A DNA stretch of 14,262 bases from Zopfochytrium polystomum (lineage: Eukaryota > Chytridiomycota > Chytridiomycetes > Chytridiales > Chytridiaceae). The notes under the pieces are model-generated. The model was not told where the DNA came from. It was given only the letters and a program-made list of their open reading frames with translations, and did not search any database. Position numbers and translations under genes: made by a program. Below are positions 7,522 through 14,262 of the stretch, piece after piece. The DNA lies in assembly GCA_025765615.1 (NCBI GenBank), contig JAIVFJ010000695.1, positions 1 through 14,262 of the forward strand. The letters are read 5' to 3'. The number at the start of each line of letters is the position of its first letter. Within the stretch, counting starts at the first letter, position 1.

Positions 7522-7573
7522 TGGGGCTCGGGAGGAGCGTCGCCCCTCTCCGCGCGACCGCTCGGCCGCTGCC
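7522..7573 (-). promoter_or_regulatory. 5' leader of element C with a box shared with A and D
   Basis: About 50 nt lie between the telomeric dimer and the ORF1 start. The last part, GCGACGCTCCTCCCGAGCCC, recurs with few changes in element A (near 115-135) and D (near 8683-8703). There it lies some 420 nt from the 5' end and is not followed by the same ATG. Shared promoter, initiator or splice-related sequence are possible readings. Confidence 0.6.
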
Positions 7574-7586
7574 CCCTAACCCTAAC
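7574..7586 (-). repeat. Telomeric junction J3 (two TTAGGG units) between D and C
   Basis: GTTAGGGTTAGGG on the sense strand at the end of element D, with two extra G residues (7572-7573) before the C leader. Confidence 0.95.
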
Positions 7587-7683
7587 TCCTCAAGAAATTT
7601 ATTATCTACTACAACTGTTTTGGTGATCGAATCCACCCTCACCGGCCCAATGATGAAGTGGAAACAACAGTTAGAGACCTGCT
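7574..7683 (-). promoter_or_regulatory. Diverged 3'-terminal module of element D
   Basis: The sequence differs from the other modules but the plan is kept. On the sense strand CUAACU (complement of 7669-7674) can pair with AGUUAG (complement of 7582-7587), whose end is the start of the telomeric repeat, and GGUGA/UCACC can form an inner stem. The last 45 nt align with element E (GTTG, then ATAAAT, then TTGA-AGTTAGGG). Confidence 0.55.
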
Positions 7684-7799
7684 TCTAGGCCCGAATACGC
7701 CGAGTGCGGGCGTGAGGGAAAAAAGGGCGAACCTTGAAAAAACCCACACTAACACCCAACGAAGAACAACCAGCAACGGAAACTATGAGGCCCAACCCC

Positions 7800-7854
7800 C
7801 CCCTTTCGGGGGTGGTGGGAATGCGTAAGGCCCCCCCCGCAATGAGGGGGGCCA
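7800..7854. repeat. Two GC hairpins near the 3' end of D
   Basis: The first is CCCCC-TTTC-GGGGG (7800-7813). The second has arms GGCCCCCC (7830-7837) and GGGGGGCC (7847-7854) with a 9-nt loop. No coding function is seen in 7684-7875. Confidence 0.75.
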
Positions 7855-7875
7855 AATCGAAGTGAGAAAAGCGTA

Positions 7876-7965
7876 AATCGAAGAATAAGCACTGTACGAA
7901 GAGAAAGCAGAAGTCGAAGAATAAGCAAAAATCAAAGAGAGGGCAAAAATCGAAGATAAAGCAAA
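7876..7965. repeat. 18-nt tandem repeat, five units
   Basis: Five units of exactly 18 nt (starts 7876, 7894, 7912, 7930, 7948), consensus AAATCGAAGAATAAGCAA. A partial unit on each side merges into neighbouring sequence, and on the right it runs directly into the first hairpin of the GC array. The period is a multiple of three and keeps frames open on the minus strand, but no known protein pattern results. The hexamer TCGAAG resembles the TCCGAAG spacer of the hairpin array. Confidence 0.85.
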
Positions 7966-7974
7966 AACCAAGGA

Positions 7975-8481
7975 GTGGCGCCGCGAGGCGCCACCCTGTC
8001 CGAAGCGCAAGGGGTGGCGCCGCAAGGCGCCGCCCGCATTCGAGGAACCGAGGGGCGATGCACCAGGCACCACCCCATCCGAAGAGAAGAGTCCGACCCG
8101 ACCGAAGTGGGTGACGCCGCGAGGCGTCGCCCCAGCCGAAGTGCGAAGGGTGACGCCCCGAGGCGCCGCCCCAACCGAGATGCAGAGGGTGGCGCCCTGC
8201 GGCGCCTCCCCGACCGAGGGGGCGGCGCCGCGAGGCGCCGCCCCAATCCGAAGGGTGGCGCCCCGAGGCGCCGCCCAAATCCGTGGGGCGGCGCCCCGAG
8301 GCGCCGCCCCAGTCCGAAGGGGAGCGCCCCGAGGCGCTGCCCTAGCCGAAGGGCGGCGCCCCGAGGCGCCGCCCCCAATCCGAAGGGCGGGGCCGCGAGG
8401 CCGCCCCAATCGAAGTGCGTGGGGTGGCGCCAACGGCGCTGCCCGATCCGAAGTGCGTGGGGTGGCGCCAGCGGCGCCGCC
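7975..8481. repeat. Array of about 14 GC-rich hairpins in element D
   Basis: Units of about 35 nt: arms like GGCGGCGCC and GGCGCCGCC around a 3-4 nt loop, spaced by CAATCCGAAG-type linkers. Plus-strand loops are GCGA or GCAA (7983, 8022, 8119, 8230, 8395), CCGA (8158, 8263, 8296, 8329, 8361), CTGC (8197), AAC (8432) and AGC (8470); one unit near 8054-8076 is degenerate. Several arm changes are matched in the other arm: 7975-7994 (GTGGCGCC/GGCGCCAC), 8110-8131 (GACGCC/GGCGTC) and 8321-8341 (AGCGCC/GGCGCT). Not CRISPR: the repeats are themselves palindromic, the linkers are related, and no cas gene is near. Confidence 0.9.
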
Positions 8482-8750
8482 CGATCCGAAGGCTCGACCG
8501 TGACAAGGGGGAAAAAAAGGATCGGCAGGGTGGGCCGTCAGGCCCGTCCCGCCGTCCTCGTCCGACTTGCATGCGATCGAGCGGGGGGCAGCAGGGTCAG
8601 CCGCTGCCCCGAGCGTGGTGGAGTCGTTCGAAGAGGTTGCTAAAGTCGAGGAAAAGGAAGGGCGCCGAGGCGCCCAGCGACGGGGGCTAGGGAGGAACGT
8701 CGCGATACCACCAAACCCGCAACACTCAGTTTGCCCACCCTCTTACCTGC

Positions 8751-8950
8751 GCATCCCAGTACTGCTAGTTTCCTGGGCCACCGGCGGGGGGATCGCATCC
8801 CATGCGTAGGCCTGGGGCGAGCTGCGGGGCCGAACGGGCGCGCCGGCCCGGGGCGCCGCACCGAGGGGGGGATTGCGCGCGAGGCCAGCCGCCCGCATCT
8901 CGCTACTGCTATTTTCACGAGCCTGCCGGGGGGATCGCATCCCATGCGGC
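8751..8950 (-). repeat. Imperfect direct repeat, period 142-144, in the leader of D
   Basis: The counterpart of the repeat in element A. Cores GATCGCATCCCATGCG start at 8791 and 8933, each preceded by a TACTGC-containing block. Confidence 0.75.
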
Positions 8951-8966
8951 GGGATGGCCAGGCGCG

Positions 8967-8990
8967 GCGCTGCGATCGCGATCGCAGCGC
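8967..8990. repeat. Perfect 24-bp palindrome (copy in D)
   Basis: Same sequence as the palindrome at 399-422, centred at 8978/8979, core GCGATCGCGATCGC. The next outward pair is mismatched in both copies. Confidence 0.9.
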
Positions 8991-9125
8991 TGTCGAGCGC
9001 CCCGCTCGCCGGCGGGTGCGCCCGACACCACCCACCGCCGCCATCGAAGGCGGCGGCGTCGGCGACGGCGGCGGCCGCGCGGCTGCCGCCACACACCACC
9101 CCCAAAAATTGCAAAGTTTTTCCTC

Positions 9126-9138
9126 CCCTAACCCTAAC
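9126..9138 (-). repeat. Telomeric junction J4 (two TTAGGG units) between E and D
   Basis: GTTAGGGTTAGGG on the sense strand. One extra G (9125) and then AGGAAAAACTTTGC start element D; junction J1 is the same without the extra G. Confidence 0.95.
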
Positions 9139-9210
9139 TTTTCAACGGGATTTATTCGCTCCAACCCCCCCCGAGGGAAGGGGTGAGGAATCTGCAACTT
9201 GAAAGTTAAA
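9126..9210 (-). promoter_or_regulatory. 3'-terminal RNA module of element E (long-loop type)
   Basis: The outer stem is as in element C (UAACUUUCAA with UUGAAAAGUUA). The inner hairpin keeps the flanks CUCACC and GGUUGGAG, but its stem is lengthened by CC and GG runs and the loop is UUCCCUC instead of UUCG. Different sequence with the same fold supports structure being what is kept. Confidence 0.72.
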
Positions 9211-9426
9211 AAGTGCGTACATATGAAATAGGAGAAACATGTCCAGAGGCAAGAAAGAGGTGCCAGGTAGAGAATCAAAAGGCAGAAGAGAAAAACAAAG
9301 GACAGCAACTAGGTCAAAAAGAAAAAGAGGAGAGGATCCACAGAGGTGAGGTGAAATTTAACAACAAGAAACAAATAGAGAACAAATGAGGTTCGAAGGA
9401 CTGCACCTGAAACACTGCACAAACTG

Positions 9427-12400
9427 TCACCCAGTTCCAGCCTCCTCCTCTGAATCAGAGTCCACATGCCCATTGCCGTCCACTGTCCCCTCAACCCCCT
9501 CCGTTTCCTTCTTCTTCCACTTCTCCCTTGACTCCCGCCACTGTTTGTTCCTGACTGGATCATAGGTGGTGATGATGACTGACCTTGCAAGCTTGCGCAC
9601 CCTGGCTGCTGCCATCCGTTCCTGAATGCTCATATCCTGTCGGTCCACACGACCTACCTCCACCACAACCTCTGCCTCCTGTGCTGCTGTTGTCTCTGAA
9701 GCATCAGTGAAATTCGCAAGTCCTCCACACTCAATGCGCATCTGCATGATCATCCTGGCCAGCTTCATTCCCATCTTCTTTGATGTAATGCGAGTCTCCT
9801 TGGAGATCTTGTCCTCAGCTTTGGCACTGTAGGGGGCCCAAAAGACCAGCGACCTTAGGCCCAAATCCACTGCTGAAATGTTCAAATCCTGTTGCTCTGC
9901 AGTGGGAATCAACTCCGGATGCAGCCTCTCCAGCCTGTCCTTAACACCTGAACAATCCAAAACGTGCCTCCTAGTGCATTTCTCTGCACAGTCAGCCCTC
10001 ACACACTGTTGGTGAAATGCTACCATCCCAGCCATCCACATCAGCAGGTGTCTGAGCCACTTCCTGTTAAATGCCGCACCAGATCGAATAACTTGGCATG
10101 GCCCCATGTGTGAAGGCACTTCCAAAGCCTGAGCCACCCCTGTGGGGGAGGATTTCTGCTGGCACCTCACCAGAGCCCGCTTGTGCATCACCAGCATGTC
10201 TGCAGCCTCAATGTTCTTTGTTCTCACCACCGGCAACTCAATGTCATAGGCCTTGGTTGTGGGAACCCCAAGTGGCAACTCCACAAAGGAGGGCCGCCTC
10301 ACCGAGTTCAAAAAATCCTGAATATCCATATAGTCAAGCGAGAACTTTGTCAAGGACTGTCCCACAGAGGCCCCTGAAGCAATCTTTTCCACCATGTGCC
10401 TGTACATCTGAGCCGTTGTGTTGCGAGCATCCTGAATGTGGTGCAGTCTGAAAAAGTATCTGGCGTTCAGCATCTTGTTCCTGGCTGCCACAGGGACCAC
10501 TCCAAACATCAGATGCAGGGCCGCCCCTGAGGAGGTCTTCCCCAGTGACAACGCCTGCCGCAGGCACTTGTCCTGCAACTTCTGTGCATCCTTCAGCTGT
10601 GTGTGAGTCAGGGGGCGCAGTGCAAACCCATACTCCATCATTGGTCTCAAGAAACACATGTAAACCCTGTAAGAGCTCACAGGCCTGAAGCCCCAGCCAT
10701 TGAAACCCCGAGCAGCCAGAAAGGCCAGCATCTTTTCTGTTTTCCTCAGTCTCATGGCCAGCGAGGCCTCAAAGTCAATACCCCTGCAGGTGCGCACAAG
10801 ACCCAACTGGGTAGTAGACTCCTCCTGGGGAATCTCCACTCCATTCATCTTCAACTTCAAATTCTTCTTGGCTGAAACTGCAACACACTTCTTGGCAGCA
10901 AATGTCATCCCCCGCTTAAGGGACCACTCATGCACCTTGTCTAGCATTCTCTGAAGTACTGTCGCATCCTTGGCAAAAACTGAGGAGTCGTCTGCAAAGA
11001 GCAGCGAGTTGAGCGAGGTTGCATTAAATGTCAGCATGTGGTCCCTGAAAGACATGGCCAATGTCTGAGGCAAGGAGTTGATGGCAACATTGAACAGCAT
11101 GGGTGACAGGACTGTGCCTTGGAGAAATCCTCTTGTCACTTGGATCTGAGCAGACTTGTTCCCAAGTACCAGCAGCTGGCATGCATTGAAATCAAACAAA
11201 GATCTGAGAATCGGCAGCAGTTGAGTCCTTGTAAAGTCACGACTCTTGTCATTCTTGGCAAACCAGATGGAGTCCCACACCAGACTCCTGTTTGTGCAGT
11301 CATACGCGGCCTTAATGTCCAAATACACCACATGCATCTGGGGGTTCAGCTGCTGAAGCTCATGCAAAGTGTAGGCCTGGTCCATGGTGGACCGCTTTCT
11401 TCTGAAACCTCCCTGCGCCCTGTGGATCATGCCTTCAACCACGCGCTCAACCTGGGGTGCAATCACTCGCTCAAACACCAGTCGCATCCTAGAGCACAAG
11501 GAGATGGGTCTGTAGTTTGCAACATCGCTGTTGAGACCCTTGTTCTTGTAGACCAAGGCCACATTGGCCACAGACCACAGAGAAGGAACCACATGAAGAG
11601 AGGCCACCAGCTGAAAGAATCTGTGCAGGACTGCAGCAACCAAGTGCGGAGCAATTGAGACCAACTCCCCAAAAAGCATGTCTTCTCCAGGGGCTTTGCC
11701 CCTGGGGGCAACCTTGCAGGCTTCTTCGACATGAACCTTCTTAATCCAGGAGACTTCAGACTGCTTCAGAGGGACTTTGTTCACAGTAACTGCTGAGTCT
11801 TCAAGGGCCCCAGCGTCAGGGACATCAGTTCCAGTTGGCTCATGGCCTATGGTTGTGCGGAAATGGTCTTCGTAATGGCCCATCTTCTGGGGGTCAAGGG
11901 CACACTGGCTCCTATCTGAACGAGCCTTCTGACACTTGATGCGCTTAGCCTCACCAGCAAAGTCACGCACAACAGAGTCCTGGACAGCTGAATATACACG
12001 CTTCCTGTACCGCTTGATGGCAATCTTCACAATCTTATTCCACTGACGAAACTGAGTCCAGGCCATCTTCTGCCCCACAGGATCATCATCTGGGTGAGCC
12101 TCAGCAGCCCTTCGCGCCTCCACGCGACGGCGCTTTAGCTCCTCCAGATGCTTCTCCCGGACCTCTGGTCCTCCAGATCCACCCCTAAAGCGAACTTTCC
12201 CAGCCACCTTAACAGCATTGTCCATGAGCCACTGAACGACCAAGTCTGAAACAGCATCCACACAAGCCAAGCGCCTCTCAAAAGTCCAGAGCTCTCCGGC
12301 CTCAGCGGCAGCTTCAACTTCTTTCCAAACTGAATGGATCTGGGCTCTGATGGGTTTCCTGGTCTTCTCAAGGCAGCTAGCATACTTGGTCTGTCTCATC

Positions 12401-13209
12401 ATGAGTCTCCGAACATTCAGGCGCTCAAACGGGGGCTTGGTAGTCAGATCCCCATTGAAGTGGAAAGTCAGCAGCCTGTGATCTGAGAATCCAACATACT
12501 CTGAGGGGTCATCATGGACAACCAGGTTCTGAACAAAGGGGAGAGCATGCTGGTTGACAAACAGAAGATCAGTGACCCCCCGTCCACCAGGTCCACCAGC
12601 CCGTCCCTCTGTCATTGTGGTCCACTGGCCACGAACCGGCGCAACCCTCCTCCACTGGGAAGGAGGTCGCAGCCAGTCCTGCAGCCAGCAAACGCGTTCA
12701 GCAGGAGCAGAGGTGCGGCATCCATATTCACGCATCCAAATGTTGAAGTCTCCAATGATCAGAAAGGGTGCTGCAGGCAAAAGAGTGCTAACTTGGCTAA
12801 CTTGATCTTGAAATTCCTGCAGAGATTCCAGAGGTGTGCTCGGCGCAAAATACGTCAATCCAACAATCAGCTCCGACATCTTCACAATGATCCATTCTCC
12901 CTTGGGGGACCTGTGGAGGGTCTGCACCACCAGGTGGGCATCACTGTCCAGGTCCCCACTCACCACAACAGCCACTCCCTTCTTTGCCCTTGTTCCAACA
13001 TTCCGCCCAGGTTGATAAGGAGGGGGCACCCCCCTTGCCTCAGCAACAACACCCCGAACTGCACTCATACTGTCAGAGCTCCACATTCCAATATCTGAAA
13101 ACAACATATAGTCTACTTGAAAATCTGAAAAAATTTCCTGGACTTGATCTGAATGTCCAGCTAGGGATCCATGGGCATTCAAAAATCCAAATCTCAATGA
13201 CTTGCTCAT
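9427..13209 (-). CDS. ORF2 polyprotein of element E: AP-type endonuclease and reverse transcriptase
   Basis: A 1260-residue intact protein, similar along its whole length to ORF2 of element C. The endonuclease domain (1-245) has N11, D39 (Asp again instead of the usual Glu), Y120, GDFN 153-156, D214 and D243-H244. The RT has motif A LDIKAAYD (D631, D637), motif B FLQGTVLSPML (695-705) and FADD (738-741). Further conserved blocks are ANYRPISLCSR (564-574) and RNKMLNARYF (910-919). The C-terminal knuckle differs from C: C1069, C1074, C1078, H1082, C1086, with a short insertion. The ATG at 13209 overlaps the ORF1 stop as ATGA, a classical termination-reinitiation arrangement. The ORF ends in an acidic DSDSEEE tail, like the DSDTES tail of C. 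Because the copy has lost its 5' end it probably has no promoter of its own, though an upstream element could drive it. Confidence 0.95.
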   Translation of the reverse strand: MSKSLRFGFLNAHGSLAGHSDQVQEIFSDFQVDYMLFSDIGMWSSDSMSAVRGVVAEARGVPPPYQPGRNVGTRAKKGVAVVVSGDLDSDAHLVVQTLHRSPKGEWIIVKMSELIVGLTYFAPSTPLESLQEFQDQVSQVSTLLPAAPFLIIGDFNIWMREYGCRTSAPAERVCWLQDWLRPPSQWRRVAPVRGQWTTMTEGRAGGPGGRGVTDLLFVNQHALPFVQNLVVHDDPSEYVGFSDHRLLTFHFNGDLTTKPPFERLNVRRLMMRQTKYASCLEKTRKPIRAQIHSVWKEVEAAAEAGELWTFERRLACVDAVSDLVVQWLMDNAVKVAGKVRFRGGSGGPEVREKHLEELKRRRVEARRAAEAHPDDDPVGQKMAWTQFRQWNKIVKIAIKRYRKRVYSAVQDSVVRDFAGEAKRIKCQKARSDRSQCALDPQKMGHYEDHFRTTIGHEPTGTDVPDAGALEDSAVTVNKVPLKQSEVSWIKKVHVEEACKVAPRGKAPGEDMLFGELVSIAPHLVAAVLHRFFQLVASLHVVPSLWSVANVALVYKNKGLNSDVANYRPISLCSRMRLVFERVIAPQVERVVEGMIHRAQGGFRRKRSTMDQAYTLHELQQLNPQMHVVYLDIKAAYDCTNRSLVWDSIWFAKNDKSRDFTRTQLLPILRSLFDFNACQLLVLGNKSAQIQVTRGFLQGTVLSPMLFNVAINSLPQTLAMSFRDHMLTFNATSLNSLLFADDSSVFAKDATVLQRMLDKVHEWSLKRGMTFAAKKCVAVSAKKNLKLKMNGVEIPQEESTTQLGLVRTCRGIDFEASLAMRLRKTEKMLAFLAARGFNGWGFRPVSSYRVYMCFLRPMMEYGFALRPLTHTQLKDAQKLQDKCLRQALSLGKTSSGAALHLMFGVVPVAARNKMLNARYFFRLHHIQDARNTTAQMYRHMVEKIASGASVGQSLTKFSLDYMDIQDFLNSVRRPSFVELPLGVPTTKAYDIELPVVRTKNIEAADMLVMHKRALVRCQQKSSPTGVAQALEVPSHMGPCQVIRSGAAFNRKWLRHLLMWMAGMVAFHQQCVRADCAEKCTRRHVLDCSGVKDRLERLHPELIPTAEQQDLNISAVDLGLRSLVFWAPYSAKAEDKISKETRITSKKMGMKLARMIMQMRIECGGLANFTDASETTAAQEAEVVVEVGRVDRQDMSIQERMAAARVRKLARSVIITTYDPVRNKQWRESREKWKKKETEGVEGTVDGNGHVDSDSEEEAGTG

Positions 13210-13602
13210 GTTTCCATGGCATTGGCATCGCCTGCACGCACAGCAGTGGGTTCAGTCTCAGTTTCCCTCCCCTTCCCCTTCACACCAGAGGGTGCAGATG
13301 GGTACAGAGAGAGATCCTTCAACTTCCCCCTCAAGAGTGTCTCCAACTTCTTTGGCACAGATGCATAGATAGACTTGGCAACATTTGGTGGTGGTCTGAA
13401 GAATGGATGGTTCAAGATCCCAGCAACCCGGCGGATATACGCCTGCACAGCTGCTTCCCTAGCTTCAGGAGAATCCTTCAACTTCGAGGGCATCCAGGGC
13501 TCACAATCAGTGTCCACAGCAATCTCAGCATCAGCACAAGCCTTGATGAACTTCTCCTTGTCCCCCTCATACACCCAGCATTCCATCAGAGCAGCATATT
13601 GA
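13206..13602 (-). pseudogene. 5'-truncated ORF1 of element E
   Basis: The C-terminal half of an ORF1 protein of the same family as in element C. The in-frame reading starts GQYAALMECWV right at the telomeric junction and aligns with GKHASLMECWV (C residues 129-139). Conserved blocks CEPWMPS and VAGILNHPFFRP...AKSI follow, then a Pro/Glu/Thr-rich tail ending at TGA 13206-13208, which overlaps the ORF2 ATG. The first 128 residues are absent. The frame stays open upstream through the telomeric repeat. A short protein from the first ATG (13586, 126 residues) could be made, but it lacks a complete domain. Confidence 0.85.
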
Positions 13603-13614
13603 CCTAACCCTAAC
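13603..13614 (-). repeat. Telomeric junction J5 (two TTAGGG units, last G missing) between F and E
   Basis: GTTAGGGTTAGG on the sense strand, followed by TCAATATG of the ORF1 fragment. The last unit is one G short, unlike the other four junctions. Confidence 0.92.
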
Positions 13615-13676
13615 TTTTTTCAATAGTGTATTATTCGCTCCAACCCGAAGGTGAGGAATCTGCAGCTTGAAAGTTA
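13603..13676 (-). promoter_or_regulatory. 3'-terminal RNA module of element F (UUCG type)
   Basis: Nearly identical to the module of element C, including the UUCG tetraloop hairpin and the outer stem; two extra A residues (T on the plus strand, near 13615-13620) lie before the telomeric end. Confidence 0.75.
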
Positions 13677-13906
13677 AAAAAAGTACATGCGTGTGAAGGA
13701 AGGAAGTTCCAAGAGGTCAGAGGGGGCACATATGAGAGAGAGAGAGGAAAGCCAAAGAAGAAGAAAAAACAAAGAGGCCAGGGCGAAGAGAAGAAATCAG
13801 AAAGAACAGTAGAAACAAACTTAAACCAGACAACAGCTTAAAGATATAAAGACAACACAACAAAAAACAAATAGAAAACAAATGATGAGGCAACAGAAAC
13901 AGACAC

Positions 13907-14262
13907 TCATCCACCTCCCACTGAAGCACCGCTCTCTGTATCAGAGTCCACCCATCCGGATCCGTCCGGCTTCCCCGTCACTCCTTGAGTCTCCTTAGCC
14001 AGCCACCTGTTCCTCGATTCCCTAAACCCTTGTTGCGCACTGGGTCCCAGTGTGCACGCAGGGTTTCCCCAGCTTGCCTCCGCACCTGCGCCATCTGCAT
14101 GCGAGTCCTAAGATCCGCCCTCCTATCATCCACTGTCCCCTGCTTCCATCAAATAATCTGCCTCCTGTTCTGCTGTGGTCTCTGAAGCATCCACAAAGTC
14201 CCTCATTCCAGCGCATTCCACTCGAATCTTTGAGATCAGCCTTGCAAGTTCATCCCCAGCTT
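13907..14262 (-). pseudogene. C-terminal fragment of ORF2 of element F with indels
   Basis: The end of an ORF2 nearly the same as that of element C, stop at 13907-13909. Compared with C, it lacks one base near 14028 (ACCC for ACCCC on the plus strand), has an extra C near 14138 (GTCCCC for GTCCC), and lacks one base near 14249 (AAGTTC for AAGCTTC). The first two could partly restore the frame; the third breaks it again. This copy would not make a normal C-terminus, unless the indels are sequencing errors at short homopolymers. Confidence 0.8.

Larger units (their letters stand above)
2666..7573 (-). mobile_element. Element C: apparently complete autonomous APE-type non-LTR retrotransposon
   Basis: A 4.9-kb unit flanked on both sides by telomeric dimers. 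On the sense strand: about 50 nt of leader, ORF1 (266 aa), overlapping ORF2 (1252 aa), a 3' UTR of about 230 nt upstream of the module, the structured 3' module, and a TTAGGGTTAGGG end without poly(A). Both reading frames are uninterrupted and the RT and endonuclease key residues are present, so the copy may be active or recently active. The plan (AP-endonuclease at the ORF2 N-terminus, RT, C-terminal Cys/His knuckle, stop-restart junction) places it among R1/Tad/I/L1-grade elements. The exact clade needs a tree of the RT domain. Confidence 0.88.
7574..9125 (-). mobile_element. Element D: noncoding, hairpin-rich nonautonomous element
   Basis: A 1.55-kb unit between telomeric junctions J4 and J3. 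On the sense strand: a 430-nt GC-rich leader shared with element A, a 120-nt transition, an array of GC hairpins (8481 to 7975), an 18-nt tandem array (7965 to 7876), two more hairpins (7800-7813 and 7830-7854) and a diverged 3' module ending in TTAGGGTTAGGG. Long open frames exist in both directions but only translate the repeats, so I call no CDS. It ends like the autonomous elements and may use their RT. Confidence 0.7.
9126..13602 (-). mobile_element. Element E: 5'-truncated autonomous-type non-LTR retrotransposon, second family
   Basis: A 4.5-kb unit with the same plan as C but a clearly different sequence (ORF2 proteins largely alignable end to end, nucleotide sequence diverged). It begins inside ORF1, at the codon matching C residue 129, directly after the telomeric dimer of F. 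The ORF2 is intact. 5' truncation is the usual result of incomplete reverse transcription in LINEs. The 3' UTR (about 9211-9426) is pyrimidine rich on the sense strand, with no gene seen. Confidence 0.88.
13603..14262 (-). mobile_element. Element F: 3' end of a close relative of element C
   Basis: Aligns with 2666-3330 with few differences: 3' module, pyrimidine-rich 3' UTR with the (GA)n tract (13731-13745), and the end of ORF2. It continues beyond the right window edge. C and F are therefore two copies of one family, separated by D and E. Confidence 0.9.

Noticed and set aside
2666..7573. Target-site duplications around element C
   Set aside because: The telomeric dimers on both sides could be read as duplications, but each also ends the neighbouring element, so the two cannot be told apart from this window.
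7685..8433. Long open frames on the minus strand of element D (197 and 216 codons)
   Set aside because: They translate the hairpin units and the 18-nt array; the residues mirror the DNA repeats, several frames are open at once, and no known domain is visible.
7975..8481. CRISPR array
   Set aside because: Regular repeats of about 35 nt, but linkers are short and related, the repeats are full palindromes, the context is eukaryotic and there is no cas gene.
7975..8643. Plus-strand open frames of 222 and 130 codons over the hairpin array
   Set aside because: Arg/Pro/Ala repeats that follow from GC-rich palindromic DNA; the opposite strand is equally open.
8640..9308. Minus-strand 222-codon frame crossing the D/E junction
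   Set aside because: It begins in the 3' UTR of E and runs through the telomeric repeat into the noncoding D leader; the counterpart in A is interrupted, so it looks like GC-driven openness.

Overview
The window is a head-to-tail array of six non-LTR (LINE-like) retrotransposon copies or fragments, all read on the minus strand. They are joined by short telomere-type repeats. There is no bacterial gene, rRNA, tRNA or recognisable host gene. The RT proteins look eukaryotic. From memory only, stretches such as NKMLNARYF and the C-terminal Cys/His knuckle suggest an early-diverging fungus (Mucoromycota or chytrid grade), and TTAGGG is the usual fungal telomere unit. The host call is tentative; a subtelomeric or telomere-proximal location is inferred from the junctions.

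Layout from left to right (the sense strand runs right to left). Element A (1-546) is the 5' part of a GC-rich noncoding element, cut by the window edge. Element B (547-2665) carries only an ORF1-like gene, now broken, and no RT. Element C (2666-7573) is apparently complete: short leader, intact ORF1, intact ORF2 (AP-type endonuclease plus reverse transcriptase), pyrimidine-rich 3' UTR and structured 3' end. Element D (7574-9125) is a second copy of the family of A, with no convincing ORF; it holds an array of about 14 GC-rich hairpins next to an exact 18-nt tandem array. Element E (9126-13602) is a different autonomous-type family, truncated at its 5' end inside ORF1 but with an intact ORF2. 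Element F (13603-14262) is the 3' end of a close relative of C, with indels in ORF2.

Every junction is built alike. On the sense strand, the 3' end of one element finishes with two telomeric units (GTTAGGGTTAGGG), and the 5' end of the next follows at once. There is no poly(A). Four of the six elements (B, C, E, F) share a 75-90 nt 3'-terminal module. It can fold into a stem closed by the first telomeric repeat around an inner hairpin. D ends in a diverged module of the same plan.

The picture recalls the Drosophila HeT-A/TART/TAHRE system and other telomere-associated LINEs (TRAS/SART, Zepp, MoTeR): autonomous elements supply endonuclease and RT, and ORF1-only and noncoding elements with matching 3' ends could be mobilised in trans. 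The array, the RNA module, the hairpin array of D and the ORF1 family are the most unusual things here. The roles of the modules are inference.
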